This document shows, one piece after another, positions 10,969 through 22,073 of a stretch of DNA of 64,000 nucleotides. The notes beneath the pieces were generated by a model. The model made no database searches and was not told the origin of the DNA. It saw only the letters and a list, made by a program, of their open reading frames with translations. How positions within the stretch are numbered: the first letter of the stretch is position 1; every line of letters begins with the position of its first letter. The position numbers and the translations under genes were made by a program. Source of the stretch: Selaginella tamariscina (Eukaryota > Streptophyta > Lycopodiopsida > Selaginellales > Selaginellaceae); assembly GCA_003024785.1 (NCBI GenBank), contig PUQB01000029.1, positions 596,530 to 660,529 on the forward strand, read 5' to 3'.

Positions 10969-12293
10969 CCACCTAAGTACGATGGGAAAGAAACATCAGA
11001 GAGAGTGTCTACACCAGGGGTTGCTGTAGGACTTGTGTGGACAGCTGTCGGTGGTGAGGTTCAATTCGTGGAGGTTACCGCCATGACCGGTAAAGGCGAC
11101 CTGCACTTAACCGGTCAACTTGGTGACGTCATCAAGGAATCTGCACAAATAGCCCTATTATGCCATATATTTGGTGTTAATTCTGTGATACCTGTTTAGA
11201 GAATTGGACATGTATGTATACTTTCCTCTTTGAGACACAGTCTGGCATGTATAAGCTTAGAAGCGAGTTTCGACTGTGTTATACATATATTGCGTATATG
11301 TGTCTAATATATATATATATTCATGCAGGTGAGAGCAAGAGCTGCAGAACTGAGGCTAGCGACCGGAGAGGAGAGAAGGTATTTAACATTTAAGTTATTA
11401 TAATTTAACATAATTAAATAGTCTTTGGTTTAATGGTATTGTTAAACTAACTTGAAATGTATCAATTTAAATATGACGTAGTTTAATGGAGTCTCGGGAT
11501 ATTCACATACATTTTCCGGCTGGTGCTGTTCCTAAAGACGGCCCGTCAGCAGGTGTTACCCTGGTTACGGCATTAGTTTCTCTATTTGGAAAGAGGTGTG
11601 TACGTGCTGACACCGCGATGACGGGTGAAATGACGCTCAGGGGCTTGGTTTTACCTGTTGGTGGCATTAAAGACAAGGTGTGTGTCTGCAACATTTATAT
11701 AGATACATGTCTAGGTACACATACATTTACAAATGGACATAAAACACAGACATAGATAATGTATGTCTGTCTAATACATGCTAGACATAGGCATACGTGT
11801 CTACTATGCACCTACAACTCTGTATTAAGGTTCATATATGCATATATTTATACACAAATATACATATCAATCTACATCACATACCTATCTATACATACAT
11901 GAAAGATTTACATAATGTGGATACGCTATAGCCCAGAGATGTAAAAATGTGAAAGTTCGTAGGTGTATATGTATATATAAACAGAGTAGTACATTTGTAT
12001 GTGAATATATACGGTAATGTGTTTGCAGATTCTGGCTGCTCACAGGTTTGGCATCAAACGTGTCATTCTTCCAGAGAGGAATTTCAAAGATCTACAGGAA
12101 GTCCCGCCTAACATACTTGCAAATGTTGAGGTAAATAAGTTTGCACGCTTTCTGCCTGCGTGCGTGGGTGTATGGGAAGATTAATTTTTGTTCACTGCTT
12201 GACTCGTAGATTTTATTGGCAAGACGAATGGAGGACGTACTACATGAAGCTTTTGAGGGAGGATGTCCCTGGAGAGTTAAATCCAGGTTGTAA
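10969..12293 (+). CDS. LON2: Peroxisomal Lon protease, last five exons (partial)
   Basis: ATP-dependent serine protease of the peroxisome matrix. Exons: 10,969-11,175, 11,329-11,378, 11,482-11,677, 12,029-12,130, 12,210-12,293. Phases join cleanly from exon 2 on, and all acceptors are AG. The translation covers the Lon proteolytic domain: GEVQFVE and [20 protein letters not shown] in exon 1, the catalytic serine in [26 protein letters not shown], the catalytic lysine in GGIKDK, then FEGGCPWR. The protein ends in SRL, a type 1 peroxisomal targeting signal, which separates LON2 from organellar LON1. Odd point: the end of exon 1 reads IALLCHIFG where the family has IALTW, so its donor (11,175 or 11,173) is uncertain; a changed splice site or a 6-nt microexon is possible. 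The ATPase exons are not in the window and should lie upstream, beyond the LINEs. Confidence 0.85.
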
Positions 12294-12436
12294 ATATGTA
12301 TATAGGAGGTATGTATTTGTGTATTTTTCTGTGTTATAAACTAATTTATTTGTATATATGGATTTGTATACAATACATAAGCTCGTGCGCGTGCACACAT
12401 GCACGATTTAGTCATAGTAATAATAACGTATATTTG

Positions 12437-12476
<40 letters not shown>

Positions 12477-12478
<2 letters not shown>

Positions 12479-13100
12479 GTTTTCAGCTTGTGGTGTGTGA
12501 CCAGACTCTGGTATCATCACTAGCTCTGCATGCTCATTAAGGTGGCTGCATTAAATTAAACAGTTAATATTCTTAATTAGCAACATTATTATTAGTTACT
12601 TATCTTAATTTACATACCCCTTCAAGCTATATGCTAGTTCTGGCAAGAAGATCAGGTCATGTTCGCCCCATATTAAGACATCCTATGAAAACGTGTCATA
12701 CGCTGGTACATATTTATATATTGTGCTTTGTACGTGCGTGTGTGTGTGTAGCACATATTTATACATTACCTTTGTCTTGAGAGAAGGCAATGGCGGTGCA
12801 TTTGGGGAACCAGCAATGAGTCCATCAAGTAATTCTTTTCTAAGTTCACGGTTTTGACCAAATATCTGACATTTTAATTGTTAATATTTATATTAATCTG
12901 CTCTAATCTGTTTGTTTTTTGACATGCACACACACACACACACACACACATGCACGTGTGTACGTACGTACCTCTTCAACAATGTCTTCTAAGAGGCAAT
13001 TTGGTAGAAATGGCTTCTTATATACAGCGAAGTGGATAAGTTTTCGAGCATCTTCATTTGTATCAGGTATCATTGACTGACTAACACTATACCTGCAGTG

Positions 13101-13133
<33 letters not shown>

Positions 13134-13418
13134 GAGGGAGACACACACACACACATATATACATACATATACACACCTCCAAATCTTTTAACAAATGTTG
13201 GTAAGTAGTTCGATCCATTGCAACTCCAGAGCTGCAGATAATTAATTTCTCTACTTTTTCAGGATAAAAGTGAGCCATCCAAAATGCAACCATGCCTCCG
13301 TAGCTCGTCCCAAGTATGTGAGTTTTACTTATATTCAACTCATCTAGTAGCTGCTTCATACATTCCGCTTGGTACGTTTCAGCCCTGTATGATATGTGTA
13401 ATATATAGTTTGTGTATA

Positions 13419-13472
<54 letters not shown>

Positions 13473-13949
13473 CTTTGTTTGTCTTGCGTGTTGGAGTTTC
13501 CAAAGAACAGTAGATTAACAACATAGAGGTTAAATTCTTTGTGAAGGGTTCAATTTGATCTTCCCATTCAAGCAATGCTTCGAATACAATTCCATGAATA
13601 AGCAGTAAGTTAGGCCTGTCTAGCTTCCTACAAAAGAAACATTTTATCATTTTATGTGTGCGTGCGTGCGTGCGTATGTGTGTGGTAGACTTTGAAACTT
13701 TTTTCCTTTCAGGGTTGCCAGAGTGGTAGAAGATTGATGGCAAGCAGCTACAGAACTACTTGCTGTGGTATAATCAATACATTTTCTCTCACTCACTCAC
13801 GCACGCACGCGCACACACACACACACACACCTGTTTGAAGGCAACTAACAATCAAGAGTGAGAGTGCTGTTGTGCAGGTCGGTTTGCTTTTGCTCGAGGC
13901 CGTATTTTTGCAATCTGAGCTTCACAAGGTTAAGTCCAAAACAGCCCAT
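12477..13949 (-). pseudogene. Alpha/beta-hydrolase, seven exons, two lesions
   Basis: Minus-strand exons: 13,949-13,831, 13,627-13,473, 13,384-13,175, 13,092-12,972, 12,865-12,770, 12,682-12,618, 12,545-about 12,477. The product is an MhpC-like plant alpha/beta-hydrolase: LLLIHG (oxyanion region), nucleophile serine in GTSYGG, the Asp of the triad in WGEHD, and the His in SGHTPQAEN. Substrate unknown. Two lesions: exon 1 has an in-frame TAG in LDC*LPSNR where relatives carry Trp (a TGG-to-TAG change would explain it), and exon 2 needs a one-base shift near 13,535 between the EPFT and LYVVNLLFFGN stretches. The last exon runs directly into a (CT)n(CA)n microsatellite, so the final 25-30 residues are missing or replaced. 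It faces LON2 tail to tail, about 185 bp apart. Pseudogene, or a gene with sequencing errors. Confidence 0.75.
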
Positions 13950-14429
13950 TCACTCAATTTTTTTTATTAATTATATATTCATTTTGTATATAAACTATAG
14001 TGTTAATAATACTATTATAATGTTAAAGTCAAAGGTGTAGGCTTGGCTAATGGTTGGAGCAGCTTCCATCGTATTACATCAGTTCTAGTTTAAATATATT
14101 AATGCACTATTCTTATTGTTTGACCGTTTAATTTGACTGGAATTATTTTATTATATTAAACGTATATTTTACGTATAGCTAAGATTGATTATTTATATTA
14201 TTTAATAGTACATTTGTTAAATGGGACACGTTTTGAAGGACATGCAGGACTGCTTATTTTAAATAGATTTCTGCACAAGGTCGTTCTTTTATAAATGTAA
14301 TCTTTTGATAAATATCTAAATTAATTTTTGTTGTTTATTTTTCATAAGAAATGTCTTCATTTATAAGAACATCTATTTATTCCAGATTAGGGTTAGGTCA
14401 GGGTTTCCAGGCAGCGTAGCGCCGAAGAG
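13950..14429. other. AT-rich intergenic stretch, no gene seen
   Basis: About 480 bp of AT-rich DNA between the hydrolase start codon and the Crinkler-type gene. It must hold the promoters of both divergent loci. I see no convincing TATA element, repeat or ORF. Confidence 0.5.
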
Positions 14430-16747
14430 ATGAATCTGGAAAAGAGCGTTTCACGGGCCGAATCAGGTAGGCAAATGCATTTCTGATTGCCGCATTCTTC
14501 CTGACTGGTAACTGTGTAGTTTTTGACCTCGATCCTGTGGTAACTGGCTCGCTTGATAAGTTTCTGAACGGAGAGTTCGAGTTGAAGGAGAAGGATGGAG
14601 TTCCGTTACTGGGCGGCCCGTCTATGTTATTGCACAAGCTGGATCACACAAATTTCTCTTCTCTTACGGAGCTCAAGTTGTCGCTGGATCATGCCGGTGC
14701 CAGCCGTACAGTACTTCTGGTGGGAACCTCTGGATGCGGCAAAACGAGAACATTGTACACATATCTCTATGAGGTACTGTTGTTATCTTGGTTATCTAGT
14801 GAATTAACAGTTCTTGTGCTCCAGACCTTTGGCCTCTTCTTCATTACAGATGCTAAAGGGAACGGGGCTCCCAAGACGTGCGATTCCTGACTACCAGGCT
14901 AGCATGTAAGTTAAAGGATGGCGACCACGAGCAGAACACAGCCAAGGTGCAATTCTTGGTCTGCATCCTGCTCGTGGCCAGGTTGAAGATTTTCAAGCAC
15001 TGTCAAGCACACGGCATAACCCCCAAGCAGTGGCTTCTGCTCCAGGCTGCACGGCAAGGCTTGTTTAGCAAAGATGGGGAGATGCTGCCAGACGTGTGTT
15101 ATATACAGTTTGCGCACGACTACAGACGGATCGACTGGGACAGGTGGGATGAGGTACATTCGGCCGCCGACGAGTGGCTGGATAAACTATGCAAGGAACT
15201 TGGGAGGATGCCTGACATCCTGCTTGACGAAGCTCAGGTGCTCCTCGACCTTTATATGGGGCGCGATTTCTTCGTTTCGGGCAGTCCTGCGCGAGAACGA
15301 AGGTCGGTGGCCAGGGATTTTATGGGAGCTTTGCACTCTCCAACCCCACTTCAGCAATCTCACAGACTAGTGGTGGCAGGCGTGGCGTTGCCGCTTATGA
15401 GCGCTCTGTCGGAAATAACGTCTGGAGTCTCAAAAGGCCTGGTAGACTCTCCAAAGTTGATCTCTCCTTTTGGTGTCTGGGACCTGAGCTCCATGGTGGA
15501 GTTTGTTAAGTTGGGCATTGGTTTTGTGGACCTTGCGGTAGTGGAGAAGTACGTGTTTCCTTTGTTTCGAGGCAGGTACGTTGTGTTAAATGTCTGAGGG
15601 AATTCCCAGGCTGATAAATGTTCTTACTGTCTGTAGGTACAGATTTCTAGCTACAGCATTGGAAATTAAGCTTGCGTCGGGGAAAACTCTAAGGGAAGCT
15701 TGCGACATACTGAAGGATGTAATCGGTCTGCCGGTTGAAGAAGCTAGGATGCGGACCAACTTCCCATTTGGCAAACCATGCACGACTCGATAGTACAAGT
15801 GGAAAGATACCCGGACTTGATATGGAGATGCGGAAAAGACTGCAAAGTGTGTGGTGGAACAGAGGGTTGTCCACCTGAGCGCATGAAATTGATCGAGTAC
15901 CTGGACCGCTCTACTGTTTTATACTTTCTTCGATGTGAACAATATTTCATCAGTGAGACCGAGCAGTGAGTAAGTTGATAGAGGCGGGAGTTGCTCGGAC
16001 TCGACCCGAAGGAAAAGGGGCTGTCATTGATGAGTTTCTGGTGCTGCAAGCATACCTTACACACAGGGGGGTAATAGATGGCTCCGCAGGATTGCCATGG
16101 ACCAGATTGTTCAAACGAGCACGAAGACAGGGAAGGGGGACATGTACCAGCCACTGGTTGCCCTTTGCTTTCTGGACATGTGGAAGAGGTGTAGTGGAGA
16201 ACTATCGGTCATCTTCAGTGAAGTTGCTGAGGACCCAAGCTGCCCCCAGTGGCTAACGGAAGAGCTAAAAGGAAGTGTCACACTGTTGGAGGGGCTTTGT
16301 CCGTTAGAATTCTCAAGGTCAAGAGAAGCGGCACGGGAAACGTTTATGGAGGCTCCAGAAGACTTTCCGACTGGGGGGAGTTTGTTGGTGCTTGATAAAG
16401 AGAGTGGTGAAGATATTGTTGGCAGGGGCAGGCACAGGGATGGTCGGTTTGTGGAGTTCGGTATACAGGCGAAGGGTGTTGAAGATCCCATGGGAGATAG
16501 GCAGTTAAGGCGAGCGTGCACATCCAAGAACTGTTCAACAATCTTTATCGGGTTCCTGGTAGTCTGTCCACGGCAGCGCGGCTCGCTGAAGTTTGTTTGT
16601 GGCCAAAATCCTGCCGATCCACTATCTTTCGAGTTGATGATTACAGTGGGAGAAGAGAATGCTGATTTACTTTTCACCCACAACGAGATGCTCCGACTCG
16701 GCTATGAGAAGCCTAGCAAGAGACCTAGGAGGACGACCAGCTTCTGA
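14430..16747 (+). pseudogene. Crinkler/RHS-type P-loop NTPase with nuclease-like C-terminus
   Basis: Candidate exons: 14,430-14,466, 14,520-14,773, 14,825-15,575 and 15,637-16,747, with GT-AG introns of 53, 51 and 61 bp and matching phases at the joins. The N-terminal half has a Walker A motif (LLVGTSGCGKT, about 14,710-14,745) and a Walker B-like ILLDEAQ (about 15,220). LFRGRY at the third junction is typical of Crinkler-RHS NTPases. The C-terminal segment (16,097-16,747) has FGIQAKG after an acidic region, resembling the Q-x-K core of a PD-(D/E)xK nuclease fold, and ends in a basic tail. Frame changes are needed near 14,880, 15,775, 15,965 and 16,095, so this copy is probably dead. Such proteins are known from oomycete and chytrid effectors and from some early-diverging plants and protists. 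The family call rests on motifs and layout only. Confidence 0.6.
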
Positions 16748-17300
16748 GTCCAAAGTATAATGTAGGTTTTTTTCTCTTAGTAAATCCGCCATTCCCAAAA
16801 ATTAAAAATGAAAAAAAAGATTAAATGAGCTTTATTTTTGTTAATAAATAAAGATATTGAATAAATTATATATATATAATATGCATAAGACATATAGTTA
16901 ATTAATGTCCTTGATAATTACCATTGTGTATTTGTACACACACATATATAGAAAGCGGCTATGCTGAATGTAAGTATTGTGTACACATATACGTTTTTAT
17001 GTAACTTTGTATATAATATTAATGAGTTATATACAATAAAAACAAATTAAATGAATATAATACATTAAAAACTATATATATGTATAAATAGAAATAGAAA
17101 CTTATAAATGAATGATCTACAATATATATAATATAAAACATTAGTGTACTATATTATATTATGTATAAAGTTAGAATCCAGTATATTATATGTAAAGTGT
17201 TAATTAGCAACTCTTTATTTTTAAAATATAGTGAGAATGTTAAAGAAAATGCGTTTTTAAAATGCATTTATATAGATTAAATTTGTATGTGTTATATAAT
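16748..17300. other. AT-rich intergenic stretch
   Basis: AT-rich DNA with TATA-type runs and no ORF, between the Crinkler-type gene and the first recognisable piece of the metallothionein/tRNA array. From about 17,160 it begins to resemble array unit sequence. Confidence 0.5.
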
Positions 17301-17679
17301 ATTACACTATATAATTTTCATAATATTAATTTTGTGCATAAAAATACAAGATACTTAATTATACACGCTACAGTATAATCTAAATACATACATATCTTAT
17401 ATTGTTGCATCCATACATATATCTCTAAACAAAAGTGCGTTTCATACGCAATTGTATATAGAGAGCACATATATACTCTAGTTAAGTACTTTTGTGTGTG
17501 CTTGTGTGCTCGCGCGTATATGTGTGTATTATGTCGTATATGTATCATATTATATATGTAATAAATAATCACGAATTCTACTCATGGTGTGTAAAAGATA
17601 GACACAACACAACACACGTAAAAGATAAGAAACTGTAATTTTGCAAGACTTTGGATTGTTATATATAAATACAACACAG

Positions 17680-18230
17680 ACATGTACAAGATCTGTGATA
17701 TATATATACACCTTTGTGCCGCACATGCACAAGTGCACACGCACACACGCACCAAACGAGATGGAAAGCTACTTGTAAGGCGTGTGAGAGAGAGAGATTG
17801 CGAAGATTGTATGCTTCATAACCTCCTCTCTCAATCATATTTAATTAACTTAATTAATTTAATAATTTCATATGCGTTGTGATCTACTCGGAACTTCACG
17901 TTAACAAGGATAAAGTAATATTTGTCTAACCAATTACGGGTTTTACGGGTCTGCATAAAGAAATTAAAGAAATTAGGAATAATCGTGTCCTACGCTTAAA
18001 AGATTAATGTCGGGGCTTATAAAGTTCCTTCTTAATTGGTGTTCTCGGTAGTTGACAAGGATATACACACCATTTATTTAAACTTATAAGACGATGTTTA
18101 AGCAAATGCATAAATAATATATTTGTTGCATATGTGTGTAATAAAAAACGCTGTTTCGTACTTGAGGTTTATTCTAACGTATAAGAATTTATAATGTTCA
18201 TAATTATATGAATAAGAAACATTTACACTT
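17680..18230 (+). repeat. Left arm of imperfect inverted repeat in the array
   Basis: It carries the metallothionein 3' flank (GATGGAAAGCTACTTGTAAG, 17,760-17,779) and the following unit sequence but no exons. Its reverse complement appears at about 19,140-19,850, for example TGTACAAGATCTGTGATATA here against TATCACAGATCTTGTACATG there. The orientation switch marks one end of an inversion in the array. Confidence 0.7.
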
Positions 18231-18885
18231 GCCAAAATATGTACTGTTCAAATTTGCATTGTTAAATTTAATTGATATTTGAAAGAAAATGAAGTCTCAA
18301 TACGGTTGTTACGGTAGTAAAATTCTACGTACTCAAGAACATAAATAATACACTTCAATTTATATTTCATACTTGATAATGTTTTATATTATATATCATT
18401 CATGTATAAGTATCTGTTTCACTTATATATATGCGTGTGTGTGTGTGTGTGTGTGTGTACAAATATACAGTTGGTAATTATCAAGTACATTAATATAGTA
18501 TATGTCTTATGCATATATTTATAATACGATACATATACGACATAATACACACATATGTGCGGTCTCACACACAAGTATTATATATGTACGTAACAGTTTT
18601 CGTAAATATATACGTAAGATATGCATATTTAGATTCTGTATTTTGATTGTAAATGTAAATATTATATAACACATAAAAACTATAGAGTTTAATATTATAT
18701 AACACATTAAAAATTATTTTAAATTACGAAGAAATGTATTTTCATTTAAAATAAAAATTATTTTAACAAAAGTATCATTTTAATTATAATTATTGGGCGA
18801 AAACTATATATATGTATCGACTGAAAATGTTGCTATGGACAGAAAACACACACAAACACATTAGAACAATCAATTAAACTATTAT

Positions 18886-18951
18886 TGTCAACAGTGGGTT
18901 TGAACCTGCACCCGGGCAAGCCATTTCAAGTCTATCTCCGGACACGTTGAC
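18886..18951 (-). pseudogene. tRNA-Ser(UGA)-like, D arm deleted
   Basis: Minus-strand relative of tRNA-Ser with the anticodon-loop sequence CTTGAAAT preserved. The stretch that normally forms the D arm (about 14 nt) is missing and the variable/T region is altered. Not expected to be functional. Confidence 0.7.
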
Positions 18952-19139
18952 ATAAATAATGAAGTCATCTGTTCATCAAACGTAGTATATGTAAATTGCA
19001 TGTAAATTTCTTTCTTTTTTTTAAACTACAAAATATAGATACTTATGATATACGAACTATGTTATTGAGTTCGAATCGTTGAGACATCATTTTCTTTCGG
19101 TATTAATTAAATTTAATAATGCAAATTGGAACAGTATAT

Positions 19140-19850
19140 ATTTTGACAAGAGTAAATGTTTCTTATATGAATAATATATATTTTGATAAAATCTTATTTG
19201 TTAGAATAAACCTTAAATACAAACCAGTGTTTTTAATTACAAACGTGTAGTAATTGTGACACATTTGTGAATATGTTTAAATATCGTTTTATATTCTGTA
19301 ACATGCAATATTATTTCGCTAAATTCCATATCCCTGTGAACTATCAAAACACCAATTAAGAAAGAACTTTATAAACCCCAAGATTAATTTTTTAAGCATA
19401 GGATGTAAACACACGATCGTTTCTATATTGGTTAGACAAATATTTACTTTATCCTTGTTAAAATGAAGTTCTGAGCAATCAATATATTACAAATCAAATC
19501 CTGATTAACATTGTGACACAGGGACACCTCCAGTATACAGCCCCGCATGATTAATTGGCAATTATCAAAACCCAAAAGAAACGAGTAGTTTTATATAGAA
19601 TACATTATATACATTAGATGATTAACCCAAAGGTCTCAAAATGCATATAATAGTACTAAATAATTAATTTAATCAAGTATGATAAAGACATAAACCTGAT
19701 ACAATATTTATACAAAGTATAAACCCTTTGCAATCTCTCACACATTACAGCTTTCCATCTCGTTTGCACGTGTGCATGTGTAAAGTTGCTGAAAGGTATA
19801 TATATATATATATATATATCACAGATCTTGTACATGTATGTGTCGTATTT
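19140..19850 (-). repeat. Right arm of imperfect inverted repeat in the array
   Basis: Inverted counterpart of 17,680-18,230; both arms carry the GATGGAAAGCT flank and the ACCAATTAAGAA stretch in opposite directions. From here to about 21,350 the unit sequence reads on the minus strand. Confidence 0.7.
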
Positions 19851-19894
19851 ATACATAGATATACACATTAAATTCTTTATTCAAAGATAAACGA

Positions 19895-20195
19895 CAGCTA
19901 CAAGTTTTCCCACACTTACAAAATGCCTCCCCTTATGCAATCACCTTAGCACAAGTACACACCTCACAATTGCAAATTACATGTTACTGTGTGTGTGTGT
20001 GTGTGTGTGCATGTGTTAGAGAGAGAGAGTCTAAGCTACTTTGTAAAGCAGTAGTCCCAGTCACTGTTGCTGCTTCAACAGAAGAATAATGTATACAAAA
20101 GAAATAAATCGCTAATAACACACATGCACACACTTGCAGTTGGATCCACAAGGGCAAGGACTTCCTTTAATATGATGCACCTCACACATATCCAT
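19895..20195 (-). pseudogene. Metallothionein copy B (variant N-terminus)
   Basis: Exon 1 (20,195-20,134) reads MDMCEVHHIKGSPCPCGSNC, then the usual donor region. The first half of the normal exon (MATVPVVGATCGCTAACPC) is replaced by MDMCEVHHIK. Exon 2 (about 19,985-19,895) keeps the C-N-C-E-V-C-T-C cluster but has a frame change and a stop (GCATAA) before the last cysteine cluster. The nearest relatives are the copies at 32,721 and 36,205. It lies inside the inverted part of the array. Confidence 0.7.
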
Positions 20196-20406
20196 ATAAA
20201 TATGAATGAACCTTTCACGAACACACATACAAACAAAAATACTGCAGAATATATTTCAGCAGTAAAAAAAAAAAGGACCAAATGTATAAACGAATAATGT
20301 GTCTATATAGAAATGATTCCCTTTTACATATATTTATACGTAATTATTTACTCAAAACATAAACCACTACCATACACGAGTAAACATGCTTCTAGCCGTG
20401 TCTATA

Positions 20407-20700
20407 GGCTTGGGGCAAGTGCACGTCTCGCAACTGCAGCTCTTCCCACACTTACAAAATGGCTCTCATATGCACTCACCTTTGCACACACAATTGGCAC
20501 CACACTCACAAAAAATCCCCTCGTGTCCTGTGTGTGCGTGAGAGTGTGTGTGTGTGTGAGAGAGAGAATCACATCTATGAAAGGATCGATTCTTAATAAA
20601 AATTCACACGCAGCACGCACGCAAACACATACTTGCAGTTGGATCCACAACTTCCATAAGGGCAAGCAGCAGTGCAGCCACAAGTAGCTCCAACTACTGG
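20407..20700 (-). pseudogene. Metallothionein copy A
   Basis: Minus-strand exon 1 (about 20,700-20,631) keeps VVGATCGCTAACP but has lost the start codon and first codons, and CPCGSPCPCG is shortened. Exon 2 (about 20,530-20,407) lacks several codons of the middle cysteine cluster. Its promoter block (TATTTGGCATGGGCAAGAGC on the plus strand) follows at about 20,780-20,880. Confidence 0.75.
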
Positions 20701-21296
20701 ATCTAATTAAACAAGATAGAGCATTAAACCAATATAAATTAGTGATGAACTTGTGTTGCTCCTCACTCTCTAATATACCAGGCTACATGCAAAGGACAAG
20801 CTTATTTGGCATGGGCAAGAGCTGCCAAGTGTTAAACCCAGGTTAAAACCCATATTAACGGCTTCAGGTTGTATTAACTCATTATTTTATTTCAATCCAA
20901 AGTTTTGCAAAATAACGTTTCTTATCTTTTATGTGTTGTGTGCGTGTGCGTGTTGTCTGTGTCACACCATGAGTAGAACTCGTGAATATTTATTATTAAC
21001 ACACAGATTTTAACTTAATTTATTTCTATTACGAAAAAACACATATTATTACATGATTCCAACACATCTTATATTGTATTATAATTGTATCTTTTAGATT
21101 TAGATATTGATTCAAGTATTTTTTGTTTTATTAACTTTAATGAAGCTACCTTTACATAAGCTGTATATACGTAATCAAATATATTCTGATTTTAACATAG
21201 ATATTTTCAAAATCTTTATTTAACATAGAATGTTAAAAATTAAAAAATAAAAGCTCACTTACTCTTTTCCGTGAATATTTGGGAAAAAAACTATTG

Positions 21297-21450
21297 TCGG
21301 TGAGTTACGAGAGCACTGGAGAAAGATTCTCACGTTCTTCCCTCAGCGACAAACGAATATGCCAATCGGACGGACGAAATGGCTTGTTCTGCTATCTTGC
21401 CTGATGAGGTTTGCCTTCCTTCATAGACTACATGGTCAGCTGACATTCTG
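21297..21450 (-). pseudogene. ABCB-type (P-glycoprotein) transporter exon fragment
   Basis: On the minus strand this non-AT-rich patch reads SGKIAEQAISSVRLAYSFVA, then EGRT, a stop, and ESFSSALV. IAEQAISSVR-YSFV is a hallmark of the first cytoplasmic loop of plant ABCB transporters. No other ABCB exon is seen. It sits where the inverted part of the metallothionein array ends (about 21,350-21,450), so it was probably carried in by the rearrangement. Confidence 0.65.
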
Positions 21451-22005
21451 CTGCTCTTTATATATGTATATATGTATGTGTACAAATACACAGCTGGTAA
21501 TTATCAATAAATTATATGTCTTATATTTAGTATACGACGTAATACACACATATGTGCGCTATCGCTTGCACACACACACACACACACACTGAGTGGAGTA
21601 TATATGTGCTTTTATATATAATTGCGTGTGAAACACACTTTTATATAGAGATATATGTATGAATGTAACAACTTTTTGTAAATATGTATTTTTAGATTCT
21701 GTATTTAGTAAATGTACGGTATATAATTAGGGTTTATTATTTATTAAACCACAAAAAATTTATAACACAAAAATTATTTAAATTACGAAGAAATGCATGT
21801 TTGATGTGTATTTTCTATTTTTAATTATAATTATAACTTTAGTTATGTCACACATTGGTGTGCGAAAACTATATATATGTATCTATTGACGTTCTTTATC
21901 AATCAATGGATCCGACACAACCACATATGTTTCTACTGAAAACGTTTCCGTTCTTTATCATCGATGGACAGAAACACACATTGGAACAATCAATTAAACT
22001 ATTAT

Positions 22006-22073
22006 CGTCAACAGCAGGGTTCGAACCTGCGCGGGCAAGCGCAATAGATTTCAAGTCTATGGACAAGTTGACG
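22006..22073 (-). pseudogene. tRNA-Ser(UGA)-like, D arm deleted
   Basis: The T arm is perfect (GCAGGTTCGAACCCTGC) and the anticodon stem-loop ATAGACTTGAAATCTAT is intact, as are the acceptor-stem ends. The D-arm segment (TCCGAGTGGTTAAGGAG in full copies) is almost completely missing. It shares this kind of deletion with the copy at 18,886. Confidence 0.75.

Noticed and set aside
12296-12523. 75-codon ORF near the LON2 stop, and other ORFs made of VCVCVC or RERERE.
   Set aside because: They are translations of GT and GA microsatellites, with no family match.
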